DNA of 64,000 nucleotides from Rhodocollybia butyracea (GCA_015501585.1 JADNRY010000164.1:80300-144299); one strand, 5' to 3'. Shown: positions 1-9,590, numbered from the stretch's first letter. Translations and numbers: made by a program. The notes: generated from the letters alone by a model not told the origin.

Positions 1-780
1 GACCCAGCGGAAAACTGCGCCAGCTGAGGATCGAGTGAAGGAGCTGCGTTGATCGTCGGGGTGAACAATTGTATTGGAACGAGTAATGACGGCAGGAGAG
101 AGGAGAATCGTTGCCGCTGAGCACTACATCTCGCGTTAAACCGACTAAGGGTAGTGGCGGCACACCAACCAAACGCCCAGTTGACCTGGTCTTGTCCTGG
201 TGCTTGAAAGTCCAGACGTTGGACCCAAAGTTGAATCCAGCACCGAGGAAGAAACTTCCCGCCGCAAAGTTGGGGCGGATTCGTATCTTCTGGCTGAGCA
301 CACCGTTGACATGCTCGTATTCCGCGTATAGGCGAGGAGCCAATGGCTGGAAAGCACTTATAACAGAGTTAGTAAGGGATAATATACACTAGAACAATTG
401 AAGGAGACTTACGGCTTTGGTACGAGGCCATTCGTTGGAATGATTTTCGCATCGAGCTCCTGAACAAGGGGTCTCCCTTGAGATTCATAAAAATGGGAAA
501 CCGGTTTCCCATCCCCATCGTTGTTCCGCAGTTGTACGCTGCAAAGTGGCCACGCTTTTGAGGGTACAATGCGAATAATCCAATACCATTCGGCCTCGGG
601 TCTTCATAAGACCATAAGCCTCCATAAGCTCATCAGCATAGCCTTGGACTTCTGGTTGTCCTACAAACCCAGACGATTCACAATGGAGTTGGAGTTATAA
701 GCAAAGATCGTCAACACTAGAAAACTTGAAAAAAGAAATACATACAGCCATGTGTTCAAAGCCTTATCCGCCGCCCACAT
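1..780 (-). pseudogene. Decayed copy of a repeat-borne basidiomycete hypothetical protein, running off the left edge
   Basis: Seen: on the minus strand, from an ATG at 780, pieces of one protein can be read in three frames. They are an N-terminal piece (ADKALNTWL, then QPEVQGYADELMEAYGL after an intron at about 661-745), a central piece (RGHFAAYNCGTTMGMGN), a piece after an intron at about 358-413 (RPNFAAGSFFLGAGFNFG), a motif NWAFGWCAATTL, and a C-terminal block (SNTIVHPDDQRSSFTR, then AGAVFRWV) at the window edge. Known: from memory, this order of motifs matches a family of hypothetical proteins found in many copies in Agaricomycete genomes, with a typical N-A-GWCAITALG block followed by a SNT...FTQY-AGGLFRWV end. 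Inference: at least two frame changes, and a deletion between the GWCA motif and the C-terminal block, mean this copy is dead. The function of the family is not known to me; a 2OG-oxygenase-like fold is possible. Confidence 0.55.
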
Positions 781-965
781 GGCACATGCTAGTTCCAAGT
801 TTTTCTTTATCCTTATTAACCCCACCCATGAGGTTCAAAGGCGGCCTACAGACCTATCCTGATAGCCGAAACATCTCTAGATGAGCGATAAGGAAACTTA
901 GAACCTTCGTTTGCACAGGACAAATAGGTTACGCTTACGGTTAATCTGGATGTACCAATAGCGAG
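781..965 (-). repeat. HET/2OG promoter-like repeat, copy R1
   Basis: Read on the minus strand, this block carries a run like TTGGTACATCCA, then CTAAGTTTCCTTATCGCTCA, then GGTCTGTAGGC and TTGAACCTCATGGGTGG. The same order recurs near 1.7, 51.7, 55.9, 58.9, 61.6 and 62.0 kb. It lies directly upstream of the 2OG oxygenase relic starting near 1017, as copy R2 does for the fuller oxygenase gene. Confidence 0.7.
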
Positions 966-1228
966 GTGCTCACTAATGAAATCGTGTCATCTAATAGTTA
1001 CCTCACTTCAACAGTCACGACAAACGCTAACTTTCACCCCATACCAACGCTTGATGAAGCGACTATCAGAACCAAATTCGTAGCGCAGCTCCGCGACATC
1101 ATCATCAAAGTTGACCTCGAGAATAGGCCTGTCGAGAGATACATCACCTCGAAGCTCAAAGCTTAAATTACACACCTACCCCAAGAACAAAAGGACATAC
1201 GAATGGCTAACTCGCCATATTTTTCGTA
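966..1228 (+). pseudogene. 2OG-Fe(II) oxygenase relic, N-terminal part only
   Basis: Seen: the plus strand reads TNANFHPIPTLDE, then KFVAQLRDIIIKV, ENRPVERYITSKLKA, a stop, then HLPQEQKD and RMANSPYF. These match in order the N-terminal region of the 2OG oxygenase at 1.9-3.4 kb, which has NANFQSIPTLDYS, KFVAQLRDVIINV, ENTPVDKDIISKLKA and MANSPHFLGYS. The start codon position is ACG here (1017) where the sister copy has ATG (1936). There is also an in-frame stop after SKLKA and a small deletion inside the DIOX_N region. Similarity stops at about 1228, where sequence from a HET gene on the opposite strand begins. Inference: a dead fragment. It keeps its upstream repeat (781-965), so it is a separate old copy of the same gene unit. 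Confidence 0.75.
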
Positions 1229-1600
1229 AACCATTGCACTCGCAGATGACCAAATTGAAGCTGCACCCCGAGAGCTCGAACCTGCTGGGTTTGTCAATGC
1301 AGCAGGCGTCGATCCAGATGTACTCCCAACTCTCGCTGCGCGCCAGCTCACATGCTGGCACATCTTAACCCTTTCATACGGATCCTGCATACGTTGGAAT
1401 GTTACTCCCCCTTATGCCTATACGTGAGAGGGATTGCATAGTCTGGTATCTGCTGCTCATCTGCAAAGTAGACGAATTAGTAGTAGTTCGAATGCGCATA
1501 ATAGTCTGACACGCCGAGAGAAAAGCAAGTCTGTAAGTACCATCGATTGTCTCCCAGGGCAGACTATAAGTTTGTTCATCCATGCATCAGTGCAAACTTG
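1229..1600 (-). pseudogene. HET-domain gene relic
   Basis: Seen: minus strand, ATG at 1499. Pieces in different frames match the intact HET protein at 59.7 kb: FVYFADEQQIPDYAI (compare VYFADEQRIPEYAI), TFQRMQDPYERVKM, then CELARSESWEYIWIDACC with IDKP (compare CELACNEDWDYIWVDTCC with IDKS). The leader before the ATG also matches, including the GTGTCAGAC-AT stretch and remains of a 5' UTR intron. The fragment has stops and frame changes and ends abruptly at about 1229 against the 2OG oxygenase relic. It contains only the first third of a HET domain. Context: it is transcribed leftwards from repeat R2, while the 2OG oxygenase at 1936 runs rightwards from the same repeat. Confidence 0.75.
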
Positions 1601-1639
1601 TAATTATATCAATGGTGACAGCAAAAACGCTGCCCCATT

Positions 1640-1905
1640 CAGATGAAATGAGTTAGATTGGACTGTGGGCGGGAGAACCATAACCCAGTTAAAATGCGGA
1701 CGTTAAGTTCTTAACCCCACTCATGATGCATGATGCATGAGGCTAAAACGCTGCCTGCAGACTTACATATCGTTTTGATAGCAGTTAGATGAGCGACAAG
1801 AAAGCTAGATTCTTCGTTCCAGGAGAAAGGGTATTGAGGTCACGGTGGTGGATGTATCAATTGCAAGATAAGCGCCAACTTGCTACTGAGCGTTAGTTTA
1901 GCCGC
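1640..1905 (-). repeat. HET/2OG promoter-like repeat, copy R2, between a HET relic and an oxygenase gene
   Basis: On the minus strand it reads TTGATACATCCACCACC, CTTGTCGCTCATCTA, ATATGTAAGTCTGCAGGCAG, then GCCTCATGCATCATGCATC and GGGGTTAAGAACTTAA. It is homologous to the other copies of this block. It separates two divergent reading frames: the HET relic to the left (minus) and the 2OG oxygenase to the right (plus). A short ATGATGC triplication is private to this copy. Confidence 0.65.
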
Positions 1906-1935
1906 TTGCTAACAGCTTCCTTCACTTCAACAGCC

Positions 1936-3435
1936 ATGGCAAATGCCAACTTTCAGTCCATACCGACGCTAGATTACTCCCTAGCTACTCATGAAGAAAA
2001 CCAGGTCAAAATTCGTAGCGCAGCTTCGCGATGTCATCATCAACGTTGGGTTTCTTTACCTCGAGAACACGCCTGTCGACAAAGACATCATCTCGAAGCT
2101 CAAGGCTCAAATTCCTGATCTATTCGCGCTACCACAGGAACAAAAGGATAACATACGGATGGCCAACTCGCCTCATTTTCTCGGATACTCCAAGCTTGGG
2201 ATGGAGCTTACTAAGGGTGCCGTTGATTACCGAGAACAGTTTGATTTCGGTACTTCTTGTATATCGAGCTACAAGCCAGGAGATCCTGAGTACTGCAATA
2301 TCTATGGTCCTTCTCAGGTGTGCTACGCACAGTCGATCTCACATATTGTTTCGTACTCATCCTATACTTGCAGTACCCTACCGACCAGCAGCTTCCAGGA
2401 TTCAGAACATTGCACGAGACATATCTTACACAACTGTTGACTCTTGCTACAGATTTCATTCATCTAGTTTCAGAGGCAGTTGGACTGCCTCCTGATGCAC
2501 TAGATCAGTTCTATAAATCCGATAACCGTATGCATCTAACCAAGATCGTGAAGTACCCTGTGCAGTCACATTCCCAGCAAGGTGTTGGTGCTCATTACGA
2601 TGGTGCTATGATTACCTTTGTAGAATTATTCTTCAATGCCGATATTGACTCACTTGTCAACTTACCTTTCGTCTAGCTTCTTCAAGCCTCTGAAGAGCAC
2701 CATGGGCTGCAAGCTCAGAACCTTCGCGGCGAATGGATTGACGTACCTCCAAAGTCTGATACCTTCGTGGTAAGTTATCGTTATACTTATTCTCTGAAGT
2801 CGTTCATAATCGTGCCGTCCTCTATAGGTTAATTTCGGACGATGTCAGTTTAAAACCCTCACTCATTCTGGTCGGAAACTGACTGTAGCTCATAGCGCTT
2901 GAATTCGTCACTCAAGGTGTCGTCCGAGCAACTTCACACCGAGTTCTAGCACCCCCTTTAGACTCAAAGACGCCTCGATATTCTGTGCCGTTCTTCTACA
3001 GCGGAATGGACTTAGAAGTCAAGGTCGATGAAAGTGTTCTGAAAAGTACGTACTATGCGCGTTGAATCTTTCCCTAAATATATACTTACCTATTGTCAGT
3101 GCCTCCGGAGATTCTAAAATTACGCGATGGAAGAGGTATTTTACCCAGTACTGAAGGTGAGCCTAAACTGTGTTCACCTCGTACGCGGCTGAAAGGAGTG
3201 GCGTGTATCAGCCATTAACTATCCGGAATATGCTCACGACGTTGCGGGATGGTGTACCTGATAAGTAGAGCGAAGTAAGTTCTGCGTTGGTGTTTCAAGT
3301 TGTTGGACTCATTTATCTCGTTTCTGTGCTTGCTGCCATTATAGAAGTCACCCTGATGTTGCTGAACGCCATTATCCTGAGCTTTTCAGAGAGCTTTTCC
3401 CGAATGGAATGCCTCTACACGGTGTAGCATACTAG
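1936..3435 (+). CDS. 2OG-Fe(II) dioxygenase, isopenicillin N synthase-like, with one apparent frameshift near its start
   Basis: Role: non-haem iron oxygenases of this family couple 2-oxoglutarate decarboxylation to oxidation of a small molecule; the substrate is unknown. Seen: DIOX_N region (IPTLDYS, KFVAQLRDVIINVGFLYLE, PHFLGYSKLGMELTKGAVDY), then the catalytic core with HxD (GVGAHYDGAMITF), LRGEWIDVPPKSDTFVV, the distal His (RATSHRVLAP) and the 2OG-binding RxS (PRYSVPFF). It ends with SHPDVAERHYPELF and a TAG at 3433. About seven exons; introns near 2319-2375, 2624-2676, 2770-2828 and further 3'. Odd: from ATG 1936 the frame breaks at about 2000. Removing one A from the GAAAACC run would join HEETRSKFV as in sister copies. 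An ATG at 1991 lies in the downstream frame and could serve as a shortened start, so activity is uncertain. The last exon joins are also uncertain. Confidence 0.8.
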
Positions 3436-3594
3436 CTTCATCATTCGTGCTATCTGTTTCAAATGTACTACTACTACCTGCAATTATCACCTTGAATTCT
3501 TTCTCAGTTCTGACCTCATAGCAGCGAGAGCAAAGGTTCAAAATGGAGTTCAAAAGTTGTCGCCCCAAGCCTCCGCTTGAAGGCTATACAAAGA

Positions 3595-3835
3595 AGGCGA
3601 TGAGGAGTCTCAGCTATATGTTGTCGATCTGGGGTATTGCAAGTTATGAATGGCTTTGGCGTGTGTATAAGGTCGCGAAGGGCTTTGCCGCCCACTCCCG
3701 TCTCTCATACCAGAGCCATGTTGTCTATACATCGGGACACGATGACTTTGGCATGTGTATGGGGTCACGAAGGGCTTCGCAGCACACTCCCGTCTCATAC
3801 CAGAGCCATGTCGTCTATATCGGGACACGAGCCTA
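3595..3835 (-). pseudogene. Fragment of a Ser-rich gene with an internal tandem duplication
   Basis: The minus strand reads RDGSGRQSPSRPYTHAKAIH and TTYSSDSSSPP-like residues, matching the 3' part of the Ser-rich gene at 7424-8200. At DNA level GATGAGGAGTCTSAGCTRTA and AGTTATGARTGGCT are shared. Two diverged copies of a unit of about 90 bp follow each other at about 3690-3830; each contains CCAGAGCCATGT-GTCTATA and a GGGACACGA end. Nothing else of the gene remains. The rest of 3436-4237 shows no gene. Confidence 0.5.
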
Positions 3836-4237
3836 TATTAATGAAGAGTTGCCACATCTTGAGAAGCCCTGGACCAAAGACAAGTAGAGCTTAAGTGAAA
3901 CTTCAAGTTGTACAAGCATAGTCGGTTTTTCTATCTTAGTTTTCGATGGGCGCTGATCAAACTTCAGGACCTGATCGCATGCAAGCTCTTGGCACCAAAA
4001 ACTGGACTCCCAGCCGTCTGGTGTAGGATTTCTAGCTGATAAGACTTTACCGGTTACCCCGAGCGTTGCTATTATACCAAGGCAAAGCCATCAACAAGAT
4101 CTAAGAATAAGATACACTGCAGCGTTTCGAACACGGGGCAGCAAATTTAAAAGGAATGACCGCCAATATCCGATGAAACACTCAAAAAACAGTACATAAA
4201 CCAAACTAGTTTCCCCACTAGGCTCCTCATCACAGCA

Positions 4238-5234
4238 ATGCCTGCCCCATATCCTCTCCTCGGTGCGTTTTTTTGCCCCATGACCAACTCCGCGATTTTG
4301 TTCTGAGCACGACCAAATAGACATGCCTCCTGGCACCATAACTGACAAGTATGAATTCGTAGCTATGTGTGTTTTTTTTATTTCGATGGACTGTAAAGCT
4401 TGTGCTAATGGATTACAGACATATGGCAGCAGCACACAACGTCTTCATTACGGGTATAAACGCGATAGTACGACATGCGCCAAACGTCCCCCCCAACAAA
4501 GTCAAGCCGTTTATGGTATTCTGTCTTACCGTGGTGCGCTCGCTTTGGCTCACTCCTTTATCTGTTCCGAGCTGAGTGCTAATTCGTCGTACCCGGTGAT
4601 AGTTAGACACTATCCACCACCATCATCACATTGAGGAAACCTTTTATTTTCCCAAATTAGAGGAAAAACTCGGCGTAGGGACGCTGTCTCGTAATTACGA
4701 GGAGCATGCGGAGTTTGTTCCGCAATTAGACGAGCTGCAGGCGTATCTCAAGACAGTACAGAATGGGGAAGCGCAGTACGATGGGACGCTAATCGTGGAA
4801 AGGATTCATTCTTTTAGTGATACTATGATACTTCATCTAGGTCATGCAAGTCTCGCTCTCTTTGCGCTGGGCTCCCGAGTCTTTCTTACTCTAATTCTCA
4901 CAGGAAATCCCAACACTGGAAGCAAGTCACCTAAAAGCCGTCTTCACGGAGAAGGAACTCGACAACATCGACTCACAAGTGATGAAAATCGCAATGAAAA
5001 GTATTGACTTTTATACTTCACTTCCTTTGGGTTTAGTCTGTGCGAATACAGCTACTCCATGGTGCGTACTCTTATCTTCCTTTTTGTTTTACCGCCTTCA
5101 ACTTTTGCCGTACTTGTAGGTTTCCGCCATTTCCCTTGCCTATCAAGTTGGCTGCGCGTTACTGGTTTTCCAGGAGACATAGTGAGGCTTGGGAGTTCGG
5201 ACCTTTAGATCTGTCCGGGAATCCGAGGCGTTGA
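4238..5234 (+). CDS. Hemerythrin-like (HHE cation-binding) domain protein
   Basis: Role: HHE-domain proteins form a four-helix bundle that binds a di-iron or other metal centre through His and Glu. Roles in O2, NO or iron sensing are known for relatives; the role here is not known. Seen: six exons (4238-4262, 4321-4366, 4419-4533, 4603-4845, 4904-5061, 5120-5234), all phases consistent. Metal-ligand motifs: HMAAAHN, then IHHHHHIEETFYFPKLEEKL, RNYEEHAEFVPQL, and HLGH|EIPTL across an intron. The C-terminus is WEFGPLDLSGNPRR. The start ATG at 4238 gives MPAPYPLLDMPPGTITDKY. Odd: the fourth intron (4846-4903) uses a GC donor (CAT|GCAAGT). The nearby GT donors put the next exon in a frame with no hemerythrin similarity. 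Family call is firm; exon 1 and intron 3 edges are less certain. Confidence 0.88.
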
Positions 5235-6038
5235 GAATTGGAGTAGTTTAGGTATACATTTTATGCATTACCGCTTCAGATTACACTTAGTTCGTTCTCT
5301 TCCCAAACCTATCTTAGGACATCACAGACGCTTGCGCAAGATGGCTAGCGGTGTGAGTTCACCATACAAATTCGTGTTTACCCAATACAGATTTCACAGC
5401 GCTACGCGATAACACTCTGAGCAACGCAAGCTGAGCGCTGAGGTCCAAACTTCCGCATTTTGAACAAGGATATGTTTTCGAATTCTTCCAGGGCTATGGA
5501 CAAACCCCAAAAGACCAGCGTCTAGCTTAAAAGCTTAACCGCCGGCTGGATAAGGTAGTCCCTGATGTTCGCAAACTCCAGTGCACTAGGCAGGATATAG
5601 TCTGAAAATATTGGAAAATATGCTTATGCTTGACCGAGCCGTTATGCGTACGCTCGTTTCCAGACCAAAAGCTCCTTATCCTTCTTCTTAGGAACCTGGT
5701 GAACGTGCCTTCCCACGTCTCTGCGAACATCGAAGAAGCGTAATTTCAGACTACTGAGCAGGAGGCAGATTTGGAATTCGGAACGTTGATTCCTCAGTGT
5801 CTCCCTGAAAGCGTAGGGTAAATGAGAGGTTGGTCTATCCTGCGAAGCATTTCTACAATGCCGGTGCGAGAAAACTACACTTGGTACATGCTTCCTGAAC
5901 TACAACAAGAACAATGTCTGCAGGGAGCAAAATTTGCGCACCTCATACGTTCTATCGAAACAAAGATCAACACAGCGGCTCAATTATGCAAACTATCAAC
6001 TCGTAGACCAATAATCTAAGCGAAATTCTCCTATTTAC
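5235..6038. other. Intergenic, no gene recognised
   Basis: Short open frames on both strands show no family motifs, and no run of phase-matched splice sites was found. A plus-strand frame of 65 codons at 5822-6019 has a protein-like composition but no supporting neighbours. Confidence 0.4.
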
Positions 6039-6186
6039 AATTCAATCGAATGACGTAGTGTTATGTCGAGGGAAGCTCCTACAGCTATTTTTGTTTCGTA
6101 GACAGTGATACTCGCTTCTTTTCTCCTTTAGGAGCTGGGTTGTCCACCAACCCGCGCTTTGAAGGAAGTAACGTGTGTTGGTCATA
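6039..6186 (-). repeat. 148-bp repeat, copy 1 of 2
   Basis: Matches 48013-48160 in inverted orientation along its whole length. I see a single mismatch (TTTCTCC here, TTTGTCC there). The flanks are unrelated. It contains a perfect small hairpin (GGGTTG-TCCAC-CAACCC) and a pair AGCTCCTA / TAGGAGCT. No tRNA, 5S or spliceosomal RNA signature was recognised. The copies share a 41-codon open frame that differs at one residue. Confidence 0.8.
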
Positions 6187-6292
6187 GTTATGCGTACCAC
6201 GACAACTGGTCACAGCTTGTACATGCGCTTCTCGAAGGCAACAGATAGTGGAGCCAGGCATTCCCAGCGCTGGGCTGGTATATACGTAGACT

Positions 6293-6912
6293 TTACAATA
6301 AACATCCAGCATTTTTGCTTCTATATGCAAGGATGGTACTAGGAGTGCCCAAGATTACTATCCCCTGTTTAATCAACAAGAACAGTAAGTTGGACGAAAA
6401 CTCTCTCGCCATATAAATTGTCTCTGACCTGGAGCAGACGTGGGACGCGGAATTTTTGCTGCTTGGCCGCTGCGCTTGATTCAAGATACCATCGATTGAA
6501 GGTTTGGAGGATGGTGTTTGGTCCAAAGTGTTTAGACTTTGAGCCGAAGTGGAGGTCATCAGTCTGGGGTATGGGATCGAAGCACACTGGACGCACAGTA
6601 AGCATCTACGAAGGCTTAGAGTATAGTGCGGTCAACACTCACTTGAGATTTACAGATCCGCTTGTGGCGCAGTGTTTGGTTTGGAAGGTCAGGAGAGAAT
6701 AGCAGAGGGCGTTTCAACGATGAGGACACGAAAGGAACGACAGAACGCTTCCCGTCACAAGAATAAGAGACATAGTGCGTAGCGGGGTTAATGCTACCGT
6801 TGCTACTGTAGACAGTGGTACCCCAAGAAGACTCTAGGGCGCGAATACGACCCATTTTGGTGACTCTGGTAACACTTGTTTCAAGCTTTCTCCTTCCTCT
6901 CTTGGCAGGCAT
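6293..6912 (-). CDS. Hypothetical basic protein, three exons
   Basis: Not recognised as a family. Seen: ATG at 6912 (MPAKRGRRKLETSVTR); exon 1 6643-6912, exon 2 6429-6563, exon 3 6293-6364 with TAA. Donors are GTGAGT and GTCAGA; acceptors follow CCCCAG and AAACAG. All three exons join in phase 0, giving about 158 residues. The protein is Lys/Arg-rich at its start, Ser-rich in the middle, and has a helix-like stretch (FNRWYLESSAAAKQQKFRV). No membrane segment is seen. It could be a small nuclear or mitochondrial protein, but nothing shows which. The three clean junctions are the main support. A longer or shorter last exon is possible. Confidence 0.45.
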
Positions 6913-7423
6913 GTTGCGAGACTAAAAGTAATGTATCTGTTAGCAGGTAGAAGCAATAGCAGCGCCGAGTTGACCGATAATGCAACGTACTGGATTGATT
7001 GGAGAAACAGTGGCGCGGTAAATGATTTGAAAGCAAGTATAAGACAGAGCTATCATCACACGAAGTGTTAAGCAAAGTGGTAGGCGATCAGGTAGCGGCG
7101 TCCAGCGCAGGTAGAGGCAATGTGGTGCAACAATGATGGGCGAAAGGTGAATGAAAGAGGTGAAGGGGTATCAGCCCCCCCATTTATATCAAGTGGCATG
7201 TGACGAGGGTCAAAGCGGGTTTTAGCAATTGTCATCTCGAAACAATAAAGTACATGGTTGTTTCCTCTATGGGACCACTTTCGGCTTCGTGCCGATTGGG
7301 CCGAGTAATCCATAACCACAACCACACAAAGGAAAATAAGGGAACTTGGTACGTCACATATGTATAGCGGACAAGAACCCAGCGATCAAACAATGGATAG
7401 ACGATACAGGAGGAGGGTTCAAT
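6913..7423. other. Intergenic between two minus-strand genes
   Basis: No gene recognised. It should contain the promoter of the 6912 gene and the 3' end of the Ser-rich gene. Short frames here show no motifs. Confidence 0.4.
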
Positions 7424-8200
7424 TCAACCTGGAGTGGATGCAGATGCGGGCTTTGCACTGGTTGGCTTCGGATTCAAGATGTTAGCAAATGAATATTTAG
7501 AGGATGATGATGTCCGGCTCGAAGTGGTTGGACTCGGAGGTGATGAGGAGTCTGAGCTGTACGTTGTCGTTCTGTGGTGTTGGGAGTTATGAGTGGCTCT
7601 GGCATGTATATAAGGGCTACCACTTCCGTCTCTTGTACGAGTTGAACCAGGCTGCACACGAGACCTTTTCGACCGAGAATGTTTCGATCGGCAAGGCTGT
7701 TGTATAATCCCAGGATTGGCATATCCAGAGGGATTCGGTAGCGACTTTCTCGACGATGAAAAACCTGGCCGGTGGGTGGCGCTACAAGAGGCGGCGGACG
7801 AGAAGGACGAGGAAACCGATTTGGAACGTATCGGAACAAAAGGGATAGGATGTTCATCGAGGTCCTCTTCCGGAGATTCATACAAGGTCAAGTCGACATC
7901 CTGATCATCAGACGCCCGTAACCGTCCCAGTTCTATTTGTTCCAGCTGCGTCCTAAAACTCCATCCCATTTCCATCTTCAAGGACTGAAAACTCGAAGAG
8001 CACTCTGAGACACTCTGTCCGAGGCTTACAGTGGATTTTGAAGGAGGAGGGGATATAGCGGGGTAGCAAAAAGGGGAAACATGGGTGGAGTCGGGAATGA
8101 TAAGATTTCGAGATGTGGATGATAGCGAAGGAGCGCTTTGCGAAAGCGAGGCAGGGAATCGCCGGTGCCATGGAGGCGATGGTTCAAAATTCGATGACAT
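7424..8200 (-). CDS. Ser-rich, probably disordered protein of unknown function
   Basis: Single open frame of 258 codons from ATG 8200 (MSSNFEPSPPWHRRFPASL) to TGA at 7424. Composition is strongly Ser/Pro/Arg, with SS-rich clusters and an acidic patch (YESPEEDLDEHPIPF). No signal peptide, membrane segment or catalytic motif was found. The C-terminal third contains the segment duplicated at 3.6 kb (HARATHNSQHHRTTTYSSDS), so the coding sequence or that part of it has been copied elsewhere. A frame this long and compositionally consistent in intron-rich DNA is probably coding, but an upstream exon may be missing. Function unknown; a regulatory or signalling disordered protein would be a guess. 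Confidence 0.5.
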   Translation of the reverse strand: MSSNFEPSPPWHRRFPASLSQSAPSLSSTSRNLIIPDSTHVSPFCYPAISPPPSKSTVSLGQSVSECSSSFQSLKMEMGWSFRTQLEQIELGRLRASDDQDVDLTLYESPEEDLDEHPIPFVPIRSKSVSSSFSSAASCSATHRPGFSSSRKSLPNPSGYANPGIIQQPCRSKHSRSKRSRVQPGSTRTRDGSGSPYIHARATHNSQHHRTTTYSSDSSSPPSPTTSSRTSSSSKYSFANILNPKPTSAKPASASTPG

Positions 8201-9176
8201 GGTTCAGAAGCGGAGCCAGATACTCGAGAAGGCAGTTTTTGACGCCTGCGCATTTTATCATTACCTCAAGCGAACGGATGATTAAAGGGAATCGAAGGCT
8301 TGGCTATCTCGCAGCCCGCAGCAACTTATATAAAATCCAACTAGAATGGGAGAATTCCAAGTCACGCATGTTCACGGCAGTCAGTCGCGTAGAGTGATAA
8401 TAGAGTAAAGGGTACTTACTCACTTACGGCGCATACTTTGGGTAAAAGGAACCTGTCCGCAGCTGATCACGGTCGTGGTTCATGCCGAACTGACTAGAGT
8501 TGCGACAATTCATCATGCAACGAAGGGACTAAGTAGCCAAAAGGAACAGTCATATCAAGCTGCGGACAGCGGAATGTCCTGAAACGTATAAGACGTATGG
8601 CGCTGAGTAGACACTTGTCGAATCAACCAGAGTCCATGTGCCTGTGGAGATAGTTCAACTTCAGGTATCAAAACCCTTGAACTTCTGTTATACACTATAA
8701 AATTATCAGGCCTCATTGATAAGTGAAGAGTCGGAAAGACGAGCGAAACGAATTAGGCGCTCGGATCTGCAGCACGTGTACATCCTTTCAGTGCTTGTGT
8801 TAGATTTCAAATTGCTTTTCCATTTTACAGTATCAGCCTCTACTAATTGTCCTGTTCATCTTGTTCCAAGAGCATCTTCTGACTGCCACTAGACTTTCTG
8901 CGAGACTCTGCGGTGGAGCATCCAGCATGCGTCGATGTCTGGTTTGAAAACTCGACGGAGGAACTTAACCCCATTGTCACCGCAACCACCTCAAATCGAG
9001 AGGCTCAAGGCCCAAACAAACTCAGTGATAGGCGAGTGACATGGAAACTAGATGAACCACTACGAAACCACCTGGTGCCAAATACACTTGGGAGAACGAT
9101 GACTTACAATGTATGGAGGGGTTGTCCTCGTTCTTGTTATACGCTAACTTTGAAGGCTAGGGATATTAGGCCTACC

Positions 9177-9450
9177 TGAGAAAAGAGCTGGCTCTTTTCC
9201 TTTCCCTCAGACGACCGTCACAAGTCTACTAGGGAATGGGGATTATCAATCATCAATCTCCGAGATTGATCATTCTAGTGAGCTATAGCTTCAACGTCCG
9301 ACAATTCCGATTCAAGTCCCAGTTGAAACGCTTCATCGCACACACTGCGCGCACAACCCAGTTGCGAGTTGGATATGGTCACGCAAGGAGATATCATCTT
9401 TGCCCGCTCGAACATAAGCTTCTAGTCACTTCCATTTACTGATGCAATCC
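9177..9450 (+). repeat. Diverged direct duplication, left copy
   Basis: Shares with 9591-9850, in the same order: a CCCTCAGACG run, ATCAATCT/ATCATTCT followed by AGT(A/G)AGCTATA, GTCCCAGTTGAAAC-CTTCATC, and TTGCCCGC/TTCGCCCGC. A weaker third trace (AAGTTAAAACGCATCATC) is near 11170. It looks like an old dispersed or tandem element; no ends or target duplications can be drawn. Confidence 0.4.
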
Positions 9451-9590
9451 GACTTTGAATACTCTATCGACATCCAAGACGGTATGGCTACATTGATCTA
9501 CTCAGGAAGTGCATTTTGGGATGCAAGACGTTACTGTTGAACGCGCTGTATACAGTAGCTTTGAGGGGGACTGGTGGAGGCTAGGCTTGG

